A stretch of 64,000 nucleotides of DNA. Source: Ecdyonurus torrentis (lineage: Eukaryota; Arthropoda; Insecta; Ephemeroptera; Heptageniidae). Every line of letters begins with the position of its first letter. Position 1 is the stretch's first letter. Shown here one piece after another: positions 51,776-64,000 of the stretch. The stretch is taken from contig OX439127.1 of NCBI GenBank assembly GCA_949318235.1, positions 18,646,042 through 18,710,041 of the forward strand. The letters are read 5' to 3'. The position numbers and the translations under genes were made by a program. The notes beneath the pieces were generated by a model. It did no database searches. It saw only the letters and a list, made by a program, of their open reading frames with translations, and was not told the origin of the DNA.

Positions 51776-51826
51776 AAAGATTGGACACAAGAAAATGATA
51801 ACAATATAAAATTGTTAAAAGGTAAG

Positions 51827-51890
51827 GGGTGCAATTCATCAACGCATTTAGATCACTAAGAATTAGGCCTTAGAATTCCTAACTAATTTG
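51827..51890. mobile_element. End fragment of the GGGTGCGATTCATCA element
   Basis: GGGTGCAATTCATCAACGCA, ATCACT and GGCCTTAG match the left end of 2569-3027. No matching right TIR found nearby. Confidence 0.7.
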
Positions 51891-52344
51891 CTCAGAAAAA
51901 ATAGGGGTCCTAGGATACTTAGGACATTTAGGTGACCTCAGTGTTTTAGGTCGACATTGAAATGCTCAAAGTGAAACATAATATCAATGTGTGTAATGAT
52001 ATTCGCTTATAACAATTTATAAAGTTTCCAAAGTTTCAACATGCCAAAACCGGACTGGGTATAAATTGTATCTAACTAGTGTATGTGAATACACATTAAG
52101 TGTTTAGTGTTAAAAAACTAAAATTTCATGAAATTCTAGGTAAGGGTCCAATACAACAATATTTTTCGTTGTGTTTACAAACAGTCAGTAAAATGAGTAC
52201 TACGAAATTATGAAAATCAATAAAAATTGTGAAATAATTTTACATAGGAAAGTTAGAGCAAGATGTGTCTAGTCAAATGTTATAAATATTTTTTTGAATT
52301 TCGAATGCGTTATATTAGAAAAATTTGATTATTCGTATTGTGTT

Positions 52345-52480
52345 AAAGCGCGCCACTATGTAGGTAAGAATGCCGGTGCCTCCGACTGCTAGTCGCCGGC
52401 AACGTGCTTACAGTCTCGCCGTTCTCTCATCCTCATCGATTTGTTCACAGCCCACTGCTGACTTTCGTTTCATCATACAC
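52345..52480. other. GC-richer island, possible upstream exon or promoter-proximal DNA
   Basis: Conspicuous GC-rich patch (GCGCGCC, GCCGGTGCCTCC, GTCGCCGGC) in AT-rich surroundings. The minus strand offers an ATG-led open stretch (MMKRKSAVGCEQIDEDERTA) reaching a possible donor GTAAGC in phase 2, which does not fit exon 1 (phase 0) without another exon. The plus strand has ATGTAG/GTAAGA, also donor-like. Undecided. Confidence 0.3.
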
Positions 52481-53312
52481 AAAAAGCTATACTAGTTTGT
52501 TCCCCCAACAAAATTTGCTCTACATTTTCATAGTATTTTCCTTGGCTTTTTCTTTGCATATATATACAACGTAAACTTTAATACATCGTGACATGTGAAT
52601 TGCTAATACCACACACCACGTTACTAACCATTACACAATACCACAGGAATATATTGTTTAATTAAATTTATACTCGGAATTTAATAAAAACCATTTAGAC
52701 AACTTTTTATAGATAAGAAAGCCGAGATAACAAGTTTAATTTAGATAATAATTTTCTGTTATATATACGCAGTACAGTATAGAACCAAGAACTAATTGCT
52801 ATTACACTAAAACATTCACACTTTTTTTTTTTTAAATTTTTTTTTCTTTTTAAATTTTCTTTATAAATTTATTCAATAAATCTTACAGTATAAAAGTTGT
52901 GGTAAAATTTGCAGGAAAGTTATATACGTGTCAGTATTAAATTTACATATATATATATATAGCCATAGAAACTAATACGATTATGCACAAAGTAAATGAT
53001 TTTATTATTATTTTATTTATTTGTTCTATCCCCCCCCCCCCCCCGAAAGTTGAACTTTAGATATTTTAATTGTTCAGTTTCCTTTAGAAAGCTCGTACTT
53101 CTGAAATTCAAGTTATTATTATTATTTTTTTTTTTTACTGTCATAATATTACGTTAAATAATATGATAAAAAAAAATTAGGATCTGCATTGTTTTGTAAA
53201 CTACTTATAGGAAAAAGAAATGAAATAAACAAATTTGAATTTAAATTTACTGCGTCATATGACGTTAAATAATAATAATAATAATAAAAATACTCGTCGC
53301 AGCGACCAGCGA

Positions 53313-53426
53313 CCTCATCTGCAGTGATCATAATTTTATATACAAGGCCCTATCTCCAGTGTGAAACTTATGGAATAATCAATGAAGATAGGGCCTTTTT
53401 CAAAATGCTGATCACTGGAGATGAGG
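53313..53426. repeat. 114-bp hairpin-forming inverted repeat
   Basis: CCTCATCTGCAGTGATCA and AAGGCCCTATCT on the left are mirrored by AGATAGGGCCTT and TGATCACTGGAGATGAGG. Arms of about 45 bp with small mismatches around a roughly 30-nt loop. Confidence 0.9.
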
Positions 53427-53485
53427 TTTTTTGCATCAACCGGTACACATGATAAAAATTTCAGAACTTGTTACAATAGATAGGC

Positions 53486-53524
<39 letters not shown>

Positions 53525-53743
53525 TTACTATGAGTATCACTGTGCAAAGTACTCTATAAGATATTTCTGCCTTTACAAATTTAGTACCCTATTAACATCC
53601 CCAACTTATCGTATATATGAGAATTAACTAATTACTGGGGGGGGGGGGGGGAGTTATCGATAATTACAATGTGAATAATTTAAGGACTTTTTCAGATTGA
53701 TTACCCATGAATAAAAATCATTTGATTATACAACATAATCATC

Positions 53744-53846
53744 ATATCGATGTTGGGATGCAGAAATGCGACCGATGAGAAAAATCATGAGTAAAAACCT
53801 CATGATTTTTCTCATCGGTCGCATTTCTGCATCCCAACATCGATAT
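53744..53846. repeat. Perfect 103-bp hairpin (48-bp arms, 7-nt loop)
   Basis: Left arm 53744-53791 and right arm 53799-53846 are exact reverse complements, separated by TAAAAAC. Arms are GC-richer than the surroundings (for example TGCGACCGATGAG). Confidence 0.97.
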
Positions 53847-55159
53847 TTATTAATTACTTTTGCATGTCATAGTATAATGTATGCATGAAGAATAAATTTA
53901 TCATGGCTATTATACTAATTAATTTATATAAGGTAACACGATGAGTACATGACAAACATGTTATAACAAAGTTAAACCAAATTGACATTGAAATTTGTGA
54001 ATTTACATTTTGTACGTAAAACTGAAAGTAATTTGACTGTTGACGTACGTACGATGAAAATTTATGTTAAAAAAAATAAAGTTTTTTTATGTAACAAAAA
54101 TATGCCAAAGCAATTTTTTTTTTTTTTTTTTAAATTAGACTCTGACTCTACAGTATAAAATTTTGAAGTATTTAAAGTACACGCTTTGTAAATATTAACG
54201 GATGAGAGAAAGAAAAAGCTGGTGCTAAACAAGAACTTGACCCTAAAATTTTTATATCTATAAGTTCTTTGATGAAAGAAATTAGTCTGATACAAAATTT
54301 CCTCCCTCGATAAACATTTGAACTTTTCTTTGGTTGCAAAAGATTCCCCCTCACAGTTTTCAATGGTTTATAAGGCTATAGGATTTCACACAAAGTTATT
54401 CTTTTTTTGACAAATTTCAAAGCTAAAGTTCGTATTCAGTTTACAATTTTTCCCCCTTAGAAATTTAGGCTGTTATAGGATCTAATTGGGTTTTATTTTC
54501 CTTTACATTTAACGTGCTATAACATAACGATATATGATTTTATTTAAAAAAAGAAAAAAGAAATGAAGCAAATGATTCAGTTAATAGTAAATAAACAGTA
54601 AATTAAAAAAAAAAAGTCTTTACTACTAAATCATTGACACGTTAAAAAAAATTCAAAGGAAAAACATTAAACATGCTTGAGTTGCTGTGTCACTTAATGT
54701 TAGTTTTCACTCTTAACATTTACTTTAGTTTATAGCATAATATTATATAAACGTACACACAAAACGATAAAATGCTTTCCTGTCATAAAAGTGACAAAAG
54801 ATAACTCTAAAATAACGTGACAATTACAGCTATATATCACGTGACCAATAATTTCTAATCAGATAACTTTTATAATAAAATATATAATATAATATATAAT
54901 AACAAGCTTTTTTATATATGCATGTGTAAATAATTGAAATAAAAAGGTTACATTTTTTTTCTACTATTTATTTATTTTTTTTTTATATTAAACGTTATAT
55001 TAATTTTTTTCCACTTTAGTGACGTATGTTTATTCTGTGGTAAAATATTAATAATGTTTGAAATGTTGAGTGAGAGAGAGAGAGGGAGAGGTAATGATAA
55101 CGATCGATAACTACTCACATTTATACAGCAAATTAAACGCTTTTTTTATTATTTGATCA

Positions 55160-55162
<3 letters not shown>

Positions 55163-55240
<78 letters not shown>
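55163..55240. repeat. (AT)n microsatellite
   Basis: About 39 AT units. Confidence 0.98.
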
Positions 55241-55244
<4 letters not shown>

Positions 55245-55378
55245 AGTTAATTAAGCAATTAAGTAGCTAGCTCTCATCAGTCTATTTTTATACGTCATGA
55301 AATGTCAATATTGAAAACTTGGTTTTATATACAAGTAATTTACACACACAATTTCAAATTAGTTTCAAGTATGTTTAT

Positions 55379-55409
<31 letters not shown>

Positions 55410-56050
55410 GTTGTATATACCTAGAATGGGATATTAAAAAGTTAATAAAAGAAACAAGAGAAATAATATCTCTTTTCTATTTCTTTGCATATTTTAATAA
55501 AATTGTTTTTAATATAAACGTATAATATATATATTAATATTATATTACAATTGTTATTGTAATGTAAAACTGCTGTTTCGTAGTAATATTACAAGTTGAA
55601 GTTTTTTTTCTGTAATATAATAATGTCTATACTGCGCAGACATTAACTGCAAGAGATATTATATGTTACTGCATTCTGATTGTCTACAGTATAGGAAACA
55701 GAAATGAAAATCACGAACTTTTTTAATTAAGTATAACTTGAAAAAGTAAACTCAAATTACTTAAAAAAATATATATGTAATAAATAAATAAAACTGCCAT
55801 GATTGCAAATAAATATTGAAAATGAAAATTGTGTAAGAGATGAACAGTTTTTAATTATATTATTATTTATTTATTTAATTAATGCTACAAAAGTCAGCTT
55901 TTATCATTTTGGGACTGATTTTCCATTGCTATTTTCAACTTTATGATAGAACTTTAATTACTCTGTTCCATGTAGTAAAAAATTTATATTTATGTTGAAT
56001 TACCATAATAATAATATTAATAAAATTAAAGCAACGATGCGGTTGTTTTT

Positions 56051-56053
<3 letters not shown>

Positions 56054-56102
<49 letters not shown>
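56054..56102. repeat. (CT)n microsatellite
   Basis: About 24 CT units; gives spurious Arg-Glu open frames on the minus strand. Confidence 0.98.
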
Positions 56103-56106
<4 letters not shown>

Positions 56107-57469
56107 TAATCCCGCAAAACGTGGAAAAAATCAATCGTATGAAGTATAGAAATGTATGCGCAAATCTCTTTGCGCATAATACCCCGAAAACGTTACATAA
56201 AAACTTGGAAACCAAAATCTAATAAATTTTGTCTCTTTTATACCATATATATATCGGCAGACATGAGGGCTTTCTTATTGAACGATTCTAAATGATATTT
56301 TTTTTTCTGTACTGGTTGCTATGTATTTTGCTTTTGAAGGTTCATTAATAACTAACGTTTAGATGAGTTGTAATCACGCAACAAGAAAGACGTTGAGTTT
56401 AGCTTGAATAATATTAATTCTATATCACGTCTGCTTTATAAAGACTAAAGAAATATTTAAAGTTTCTTTCTTTTTTTTTTTCTATATAAAAAAAAAGTAT
56501 CATCGAAAAAGAAGAAAAGTTCATAAAAATATTATACAATATTTTATGTTTATTATAAAGAACATTTTAAAAGTTTTGATAAAAGCAGTAAATATATAAT
56601 ATACAAAAACCTATTTTTATTTATGGTAGGTACTTCAATATGTATACATAACATGAAAGGGTAGTAAAATAGTGTTGTTATATAGAATGAAAAATATTTT
56701 CTTTGACATCTAAAATATTGCCTTTTTCTTGTTGAAAAACAGACATTTATAAAATATAATGTTTATACCTGCTATACTTTAATTCTAATCAATGAAATGT
56801 CAAAGTGACCATCCATGCAATTAATGTATGTAAACAAACTATCAAAGATAAAAACGATTTATTTCTATGTTATATTATTGAGTACCTTTTTTTTAATAGG
56901 GTTTTAATATGTATAATATATAAAAGCAAACATGTAAAATGTAATTTTGTAACCTTTCCTTTTTGAAGGGGTCTTTGAGAAGACATACTAGAATACGAAT
57001 ATTTTATTTTTCAAATACATCACATTTAAAGTGAAGAAGGGAGAAAATTCACTCGATAAAAAAAAAAAAAAGTAATATTGTGTATATAAGAATAACTAAG
57101 AATGATAGACATACTTTTTTAACAATGTTCGTAGTGAAACGTTATATTATAATATAACATAATGTGTGTGTATATAAATATACTATATATTATATATATA
57201 CACACACACACACTCAGTACGTATTCTAAGTTGGTTTGATCTTAAAATGCATAGAAATGTCAGACGCTTATACGAACGTAATATCTGATTGAAATCTTGA
57301 GAGAGACAAGAATAAGCTTTTTCAATTCCACCCATACGGAATCAAAACGTAATTGACTTCTGTTGCGTAACATTAACTTCCTTTGCTTGCGTCTTACTTT
57401 GATTAAAACATTTAAAAAATATTCAATCAAATGTTAATAGTTGTGTAAATATATATATATAATACATAT

Positions 57470-57474
<5 letters not shown>

Positions 57475-57552
<78 letters not shown>
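57475..57552. repeat. (AT)n microsatellite
   Basis: About 39 AT units. Confidence 0.98.
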
Positions 57553-57554
<2 letters not shown>

Positions 57555-58070
57555 GTGTTAATGTTGGCATTAAAAGTTTTCATCCTTTTTTTTTTATTTT
57601 TTATAAAGTTTTATTTTTATTAATTATCCATCCTATACACGTTTGTATTTAATAATTATTATTTCAAAAAGTTATCATGTAAAAAATAAATTATAATGAA
57701 ATATATAAGGAGTATAAAAAAAAGTATCGATCCAATTAAAAGTTTACGTAAGAAATATCATGACATTAATTAACCTTCGTTATATTTCTATATATATCTA
57801 AACAACTTGTTATCTCTAAAAAATTTTTTTTTGTCATTTTGAAATCATTATATTGCTTATTAGTTATCTCTTTTTTTTTTTTTTTTTTTTTTCTTTTTCT
57901 TTTTCTTTCTTTCAATACGTCATGTATGTGTTTTCTGTATAGTTATTCTTTTTAACAAGCAACTTTTTGTAACACAAAAGTTAGCTTTTTTTACTGAAAA
58001 CCATACTGTAAGCTTAAACAGTAAAATAATAATAATACGAATTTCACGAATTTCAGATCAAAAATGAGTT

Positions 58071-58186
58071 AATAATGCTGTTCGTAAACTCTGTTCTCTG
58101 CACCAAAAATGACGATTGCCTATGGTTATTCAAATGGAATGCGCATTTTTTGGTGCAAGAGAACAGGGATTACGAACAGCATTATT
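58071..58186. repeat. 116-bp hairpin-forming inverted repeat
   Basis: AATAATGCTGTTCGTAA ... CTGTTCTCTGCACCAAAAAT on the left is mirrored by TTTTTTGGTGCAAGAGAACAG ... (20 bases or fewer per block) and TTACGAACAGCATTATT on the right; a few mismatches and one bulge. Confidence 0.88.
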
Positions 58187-59768
58187 GTTTTTCATATAAT
58201 GGCTAACTAATATAATGTAAAATATAATATATATCTTTGTGACCCTTTTTGACTCTCTCTCTCTCTCTCTTTTAATTGAAAATTTGTTTAACAATATGTC
58301 AAATAATTACTTTTATTAATGACTTGTATAAACTTGTAAAAGCTGTGAGTGACTGCAATGTGACTAAAGAGCAAAGTCTTTTTTTTTTTTTTTTTTTTTT
58401 TGATAATGTTTTGGATAATAAACAATTATGAATTAAGGACTGTAGTTGTTATAATGCTTGTATCTCTTGAATTCAATCCATACTATGGTAATAATAACAA
58501 CTACCTAAATTAAAAATATCAGAACTCATTTAGGAAGGAAAACATTATTAATATTAATATCGTATCTTATGAGAGTAAAATTTCAAAAAACAAACAAAAA
58601 TAATTTAATACTTTTCATGGTCACCCCCACTCCCTAAATTTTATCTTAAAATATTTATAGTTACATTACTTTAAAATATTACTATGAAAAAAGGAAGAAG
58701 AACAAAAAAAAAAACAAAAAAACAAAAAAAAAAAAACTGTCTTTTCAACTCTTGGAAAACAGTAATTCATTCACAGCCTTAACTAAAGGGGATAATTTAT
58801 TTGCAACCAAGGGTTGTTTAGTATGAAACTTTATCATAAATTATGAAAACTTACAAGTTCATTTAAGCGGAATTAAACAAGAAAATTGAAGCCAAATGAA
58901 TGCTCCTTGTAGGGGAAAAATAAAAAATAAGCTACAGCTAAAAGTTTAAATTACAGATAAGAAGGAAATCTCTATCAATCAATCAATCAATCAATCAAAA
59001 AAAAAAACTGAAGTAACATATTTTTACGATAACATTAAAAAAAAAAAAAAAACTTTTCAATTGAAATTCGGAATGATATACTTATAACCTCTTATATTAT
59101 ATTTAATAATACAGTATAATGTGAGCATGATGTTTTTTCAATATATACTATAAATAAGACTCACCATATTATATTTTATAAAAAGTATTAAAATTAACAA
59201 GCTTTTTCAAGCTGTTTTCCCATGGTAATTTTTTATATATTTTTACTATGGAAAACACGTTTCTCGTAACTTTATCTCGCCTGCATGAAAATTACTAAAT
59301 TTTGTTTGCTTAAGCGAACATATTAAGCACTGTACGCTACGCTCATAAAACGCATGTGATATTTAACATTTTATCGATTTTTCTACATGGTAAAGCAAGG
59401 GGGATACGTATATTATACTAAGTCTCTCTCTATTTAGAAATTTTCGTTGGCTAAGCTTTTTTTATTGTTTGGGGTTTTTTTTTTTTTTTTTTTTTTTTTC
59501 ACGATCATTATTTTATATCCTAAGTTGGCCGAGAATGTATATAGATCGAGCTCATTATGAAGATTAAGTTAAATCTCTAATCTCTTTTGACGTCAGAGAA
59601 AATAAAATGAACATCAACAGCAGTTCAATATTGGTTTTGAAGTAGCAAAAAAGTAAACCACATTGCGCCATTTGAAACCACGCCTCTTTAACAGCTGATT
59701 CAGCTTATTCTCTTTTCTATACTTTGGACGAAAATTACATCTTTTACAGTTTCACAAAGTTTCACCCT

Positions 59769-59913
<145 letters not shown>

Positions 59914-60526
59914 GAAGTGGGAAAAAGAGAGCGAGGGTGAGCAAGATAGAACACTTTTTTTCTCACCCCATGCTTAATTTTATCCGCCTTATTTTCTGAC
60001 ATCAATCAATACATTCTTTTTTCTTTTGTTATATATATATATATTATTTTATCGATTGTAAATAGTTTAATATAAGCACATAAAAAGTTCCATAATAGTG
60101 ATAAAGAAAAGTATATTATGGTGAATTACTTTGACCTGAAATATATATTATATTTTTTTCCCCGTCATCATTAAGTTACTGAATACTTTATGAGTAGTTT
60201 GGGGAATAGAAACTTAGTTTGCGTGGCTGCTTGGTAACGCAAACACTGCACTTGGGGAGAAACCCTCATAACACCAACCCACTTTTCCTTCAAAATGAAA
60301 TAAAGATTAAAAATCGATAATACAAAACAACACATATTTTTTACACTATCAATCATAACTTTCTATACATGTGCAGTGCAGTAGTTTTTTTTTTTTTTTT
60401 TTTCCTCTATAACTCTATGGCAATTTTTTTTTCTTAAATACAGCTGTGAATGTTTTATCATTTTTTAAAAAATAAAGCATATTAAAAAAAAGAAAAAGTT
60501 TCATCATGTACTTTTTACTGACGTAA

Positions 60527-60563
<37 letters not shown>

Positions 60564-60778
60564 CATATCGATATTCAAAAGATCAAGAGCAAACAAGATA
60601 AGCTTTGACTCATGAAGTTTAACAATAAAAAAACCGCGAGTGAATACTCTCGATGCATTATTATGGCTTTTTTTATAATATTAAGTTTCAAAATATTACA
60701 ATAGTAGGGAAACAAAGGGAGGAAAAAAAACGAGCACAGTAATTTCAATGTATTATACTCGTATATAAAACGTGTAAA

Positions 60779-60828
60779 AAAATACGACACCATAGTTAGC
60801 ACGTGTGCTAATTATGGTGTCGTATTTT
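60779..60828. repeat. 50-bp near-perfect palindrome
   Basis: 24-bp arms (AAAATACGACACCATA-TTAGCAC) with one mismatch and a 2-nt centre; cruciform-prone. Confidence 0.93.
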
Positions 60829-61639
60829 ATATATATATATATATAAAGGTAACATATATCATTAAGTGTGTGCGTATATAAACAACAACAAACAGTTTTT
60901 TTTTTTTTTCCTAGCGTTTAAAAGTTAATAATTTTCATTTTACGTAGTTGAGTAATGATGCTATAAAAGCCTTTTTTCTTTCTAACTTATCCAAGCATAT
61001 TATATACAACACACAAAGGATACGATGCAAAACGTGTATTGTGTAATGAGATGATGCTAGTTCACCTATATAAAGTAGACATGGGTCATACTCTTTCTTT
61101 GTGAGTATGCCCTCGGCTTTATATATTAACCTATACAACATAATATCTCTCTACTATCTTGCCTAATAACGTTTCATTACATACACATTGCTAACAGCTT
61201 TATTATATTATACATAAGGTAGTTTTTATTTTATATTAAATATGACACTATAATATTTCTTTTAGCTAAATGGTAATATAATATTATGATATAATAACTC
61301 CTTTGTATTTAACCTGAAGATGTTGACCTTTTTGACACCAGCAATAATTTATTATATTATAATAAACTAATTAAAATGTAATTCATTTTTTTAACGTACA
61401 ATTTATTGTTTACCTGGATGTGTTATTACATTAAGTATTTACACACAAGTAGAAAAATAATTATAAAATAATTATGCTATGGCTCAGATTCAGTAACATA
61501 CTCATAACAACATAGGCAATACTATATATACGTAGGTATTTAAAATTAAGTTCAAAAATGCCTGCTAAATAATAAGTCTTTCAGTGTTTCTGATTATCTT
61601 GTAGCAAATAATGCTAAATACAATTAATGTTACTTATAT

Positions 61640-62278
61640 AGGGTGTATGCATTCATGTTAAAATTGACGCCATTTTGGTTCACTCAATAACACTAAATAA
61701 CTCATTTTGACAGTTTAAAAATACTATGCATAATATTTTTGAGAGCATTTATGCTGTATATAATGTTGAATTATAGTATCTCAAAGGCAGAAAACATGAA
61801 ACAACATATTGTTCTTTAACACATTATGAGATCTACAAAACTGCTGATAATTTTTACCAGAATGTAAATGTGGCCCCACAAGAGAGCGTAAAAAAAACTG
61901 TAAAGTATGCAATTTACGTGAATATTTCTCTTTATGACGTCAGAAACAGGCAAAAACTAGTATAAAAATGTTGTGCGGGTTGCATAAATCAAAATTTACT
62001 GATCACTGCTACGGCACTATACAGTTGGGTTTTGATATCAATTAATGTTATTTATGAAAGTCCCATCAAGTGTTTTGTGATATAAATGATAATGTTTTCA
62101 TGTTGTCTATATGCCTTCAAGTATGTGAGAAAAATAACAGTAACAAAAAATTAGCCGTTTTCCCAAAGAAAATTGCATTAAACAAAGTTTGTCCTATGCT
62201 CAGCAATGTTATTCACTACTCCAGTATGTCCTCCAAGCGCATTAAATATGATGTCATGTGGATACACCCTATATAATA
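61640..62278. mobile_element. Composite element: TIR repeat with a MITE (copy c) inserted
   Basis: Outer ends ATATAGGGTGTATGCATTCA and, inverted, TGGATACACCCTATAT. Between them sits the 341-bp MITE copy c. The block 62150-62276 matches 2640-2760 in inverse orientation, including a shared readable peptide PMLSNVIH. Confidence 0.65.
61780..62120 (-). mobile_element. 341-bp MITE, copy c (diverged)
   Basis: Contains CCCCACAAGAGAGCG, GTAAAGTATGCAATTTACG, TTGTGCGGGTTGCATAAATC and CCCATCAAGTGTTTTGTGAT, all shared with copies a and b. The ends (TCAAAGG / GCCTTCAA) are mutated relative to TTAAAGG. Confidence 0.82.
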
Positions 62279-62483
62279 TACTAAAAAATATATTTTAAAT
62301 GTAAATAAGTTTTGTGTTGTAATTTGACTTGTATTGTTCTGCTTCTCCTATATAGATAATTAGATATATAGATATAGATATGAAAGACGTGGAACGTAAT
62401 ACAATCCAATGTTTTTACTGAATAACAATTATACTGCACAGTATAACAATTCTGCTATTCAGCATAATTATTTATGCAATAGA

Positions 62484-62570
62484 TTACTTGCAATGAACGT
62501 TTTGTTTTTATCTGTTGTAACGTTTTTATGATATCGAATTTTCCATAACAATTGAATTAATCTTAACTGT
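62484..62570 (-). mobile_element. Half copy of the CACTTGCAATGAACG MITE
   Basis: ACTTGCAATGAACG, TGTTGTAACGTTTTTAT and TTTTCCATAACAATTG match the reverse complement of 10952-11073; the other arm is missing. Confidence 0.6.
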
Positions 62571-62735
62571 TATGCATGTAGTAGAATCACTATAATATAC
62601 AATATATAGTATAGATTATATTATGATACTACGCATAAATGTTACTGCATTAAGATATCATTATTATTAATTGTTTATTTTTGTCAGTGAAGAAAAAAAA
62701 ATACAGGTCCGTAAAAGAATGCAATCTTGAAAATC

Positions 62736-62773
<38 letters not shown>

Positions 62774-64000
62774 GTTAGTATTCAAGAAAAAATTTCGCAA
62801 GTAATAGAGTAAATACAAAGCCTTGTATTATAGTTTGTCGGTATGAGAAAGTCACAACAAATACTTACTAAAAATATGCTATGTGTACTGTATTCACATT
62901 GTAAAATATAAGTTAATAGGTATATGCAAAAAATTTAATATCAAAATTCATTTCTATCAAAAAAGTGATTGGTTAAAAAAAAAAAGTTTAAGTATTAATT
63001 CTGGTTTGTATTTGTGTTGATTGACATTTATATCTGCATAAAATGAATAATTTCACATTTCTATTGTACACTCTATTAAAAGAAATTGTCCATTTTATTT
63101 AAGTATGATTTAAAAATTTAATTAGCTATGTAAGTTACAAATATGGACAAGAAATTTTGGTAATCGTTTTTCTAAATTTTTTTAGAAGGTTGACACATCA
63201 AAAAGCTTAAAATGCTGCTGTTATGAGTGTGTGAATCCTAATGATATAATATGTACTATATAATATAATAATGATAAAAAAAAATTATTGAAATCTATTA
63301 TTTTATATAGCGTAAAATACATTCAATGGTATATAGATATTAATTTACTGTATTATTGCACTCTTGAATATATTAATTAAATGGTCTTTATGTATTTCAA
63401 CAATGAAAGTGAAACAAGGATATCTGATAATTAAATTAATTAGTTAAAACATTCTGTATATAATTTATTGTATGTATATTCTATATATTATTATTTATAT
63501 TAATAATATACACATACTAATGTATATAATCAAGTTAATATAGGAGAAAATATGTATTAGTTTATTATACAAAATGTATATAAATATATGTAGTCATCAT
63601 TAAACAAAAATAAACCAAGCATATAATATATATAGAGTATGATTAATTGTTTATATTTGCTCGTGGTATGTGAGTAATCAGATTCTTCTTAATTATCACA
63701 GTCAATAAATATTGAAGTATTATATCATAAAGATATATAAATTAATCCTTATCATGTTTTGTTCTTATTGTAGTAATCAAGTTTATAAATTAATTAGAAG
63801 GAAACATTAAATTTCACACTTTGTATAATTAGCTTTTGTATAAATTTTAATAATGAGATAAAATGTAGTTGAATTAAATAATAATAATATTAACTATATT
63901 TTCTCGTAGTAATAAGCATTTATATATTTTAAAACAGTTTAATATAAATGTATGCTTACTGATGTCATATATATATAAAATAATATATTGAAATGAATTT

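Larger units (their letters stand above)
50765..52061. mobile_element. 1.3-kb element with about 110-bp terminal inverted repeats
   Basis: The left end TACCCAGTCCAGTTTTGGCA and the right end TGCCAAAACCGGACTGGGTA are inverted copies. Similarity extends inwards through GAAACTTxATAAATTG and CGAATATCATTA. TA abuts both ends, as in Tc1/mariner insertions, and the length is mariner-like. No transposase is visible, and several smaller MITEs occupy the interior. Confidence 0.8.

Overview
The window is very AT-rich eukaryotic DNA, full of poly-T/poly-A runs, (AT)n, (AC)n and (GA)n microsatellites and short inverted-repeat elements. It holds one recognisable protein gene: the insect orthologue of CAPS/Cadps (calcium-dependent secretion activator, C. 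elegans UNC-31), on the minus strand and split into at least 29 exons. Peptides such as [32 protein letters not shown] and [20 protein letters not shown] read like insect rather than vertebrate CAPS. The AT-rich, repeat-dense introns would suit, for example, a parasitoid hymenopteran, but the species is inference only.

Layout. 1-9857 is the 3' flank of Cadps (any 3' UTR is inside it, end not determined); it carries T-runs, a TIR element (2569-3027) and an inverted, decayed duplicate of the penultimate Cadps exon (806-1126). 9858-46300 is the Cadps coding region read right to left. The 29 canonical exons sum to 3792 nt, exactly 1264 codons including the stop, and every junction keeps frame. 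The order is an N-terminal conserved region, C2 domain (exons 7-9), PH domain (exons 10-13), the linker, the MUN/CAPS region (about exons 19-26) and a C-terminal tail. The acidic N-terminus and start codon are not found; they lie in an exon I could not recognise or beyond 64000. 46301-64000 is therefore most simply the large 5' intron and/or upstream DNA, filled with hairpins, nested MITEs and microsatellites.

The most interesting signals are: (i) in-frame cassette microexons with good splice sites at three Cadps junctions (21 + 33 nt, 21 nt and 24 nt), suggesting a microexon-diversified secretion-priming factor; (ii) a candidate poison exon in the intron before the C2 domain; (iii) a 48-bp-arm perfect hairpin at 53744-53846 with three further long hairpins nearby; (iv) at least five families of TIR/foldback elements, including two copies of identical 343-bp length, and a 1.3-kb TIR element with other MITEs nested in it. 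I saw no prokaryotic-type system, CRISPR, rRNA or intact tRNA.
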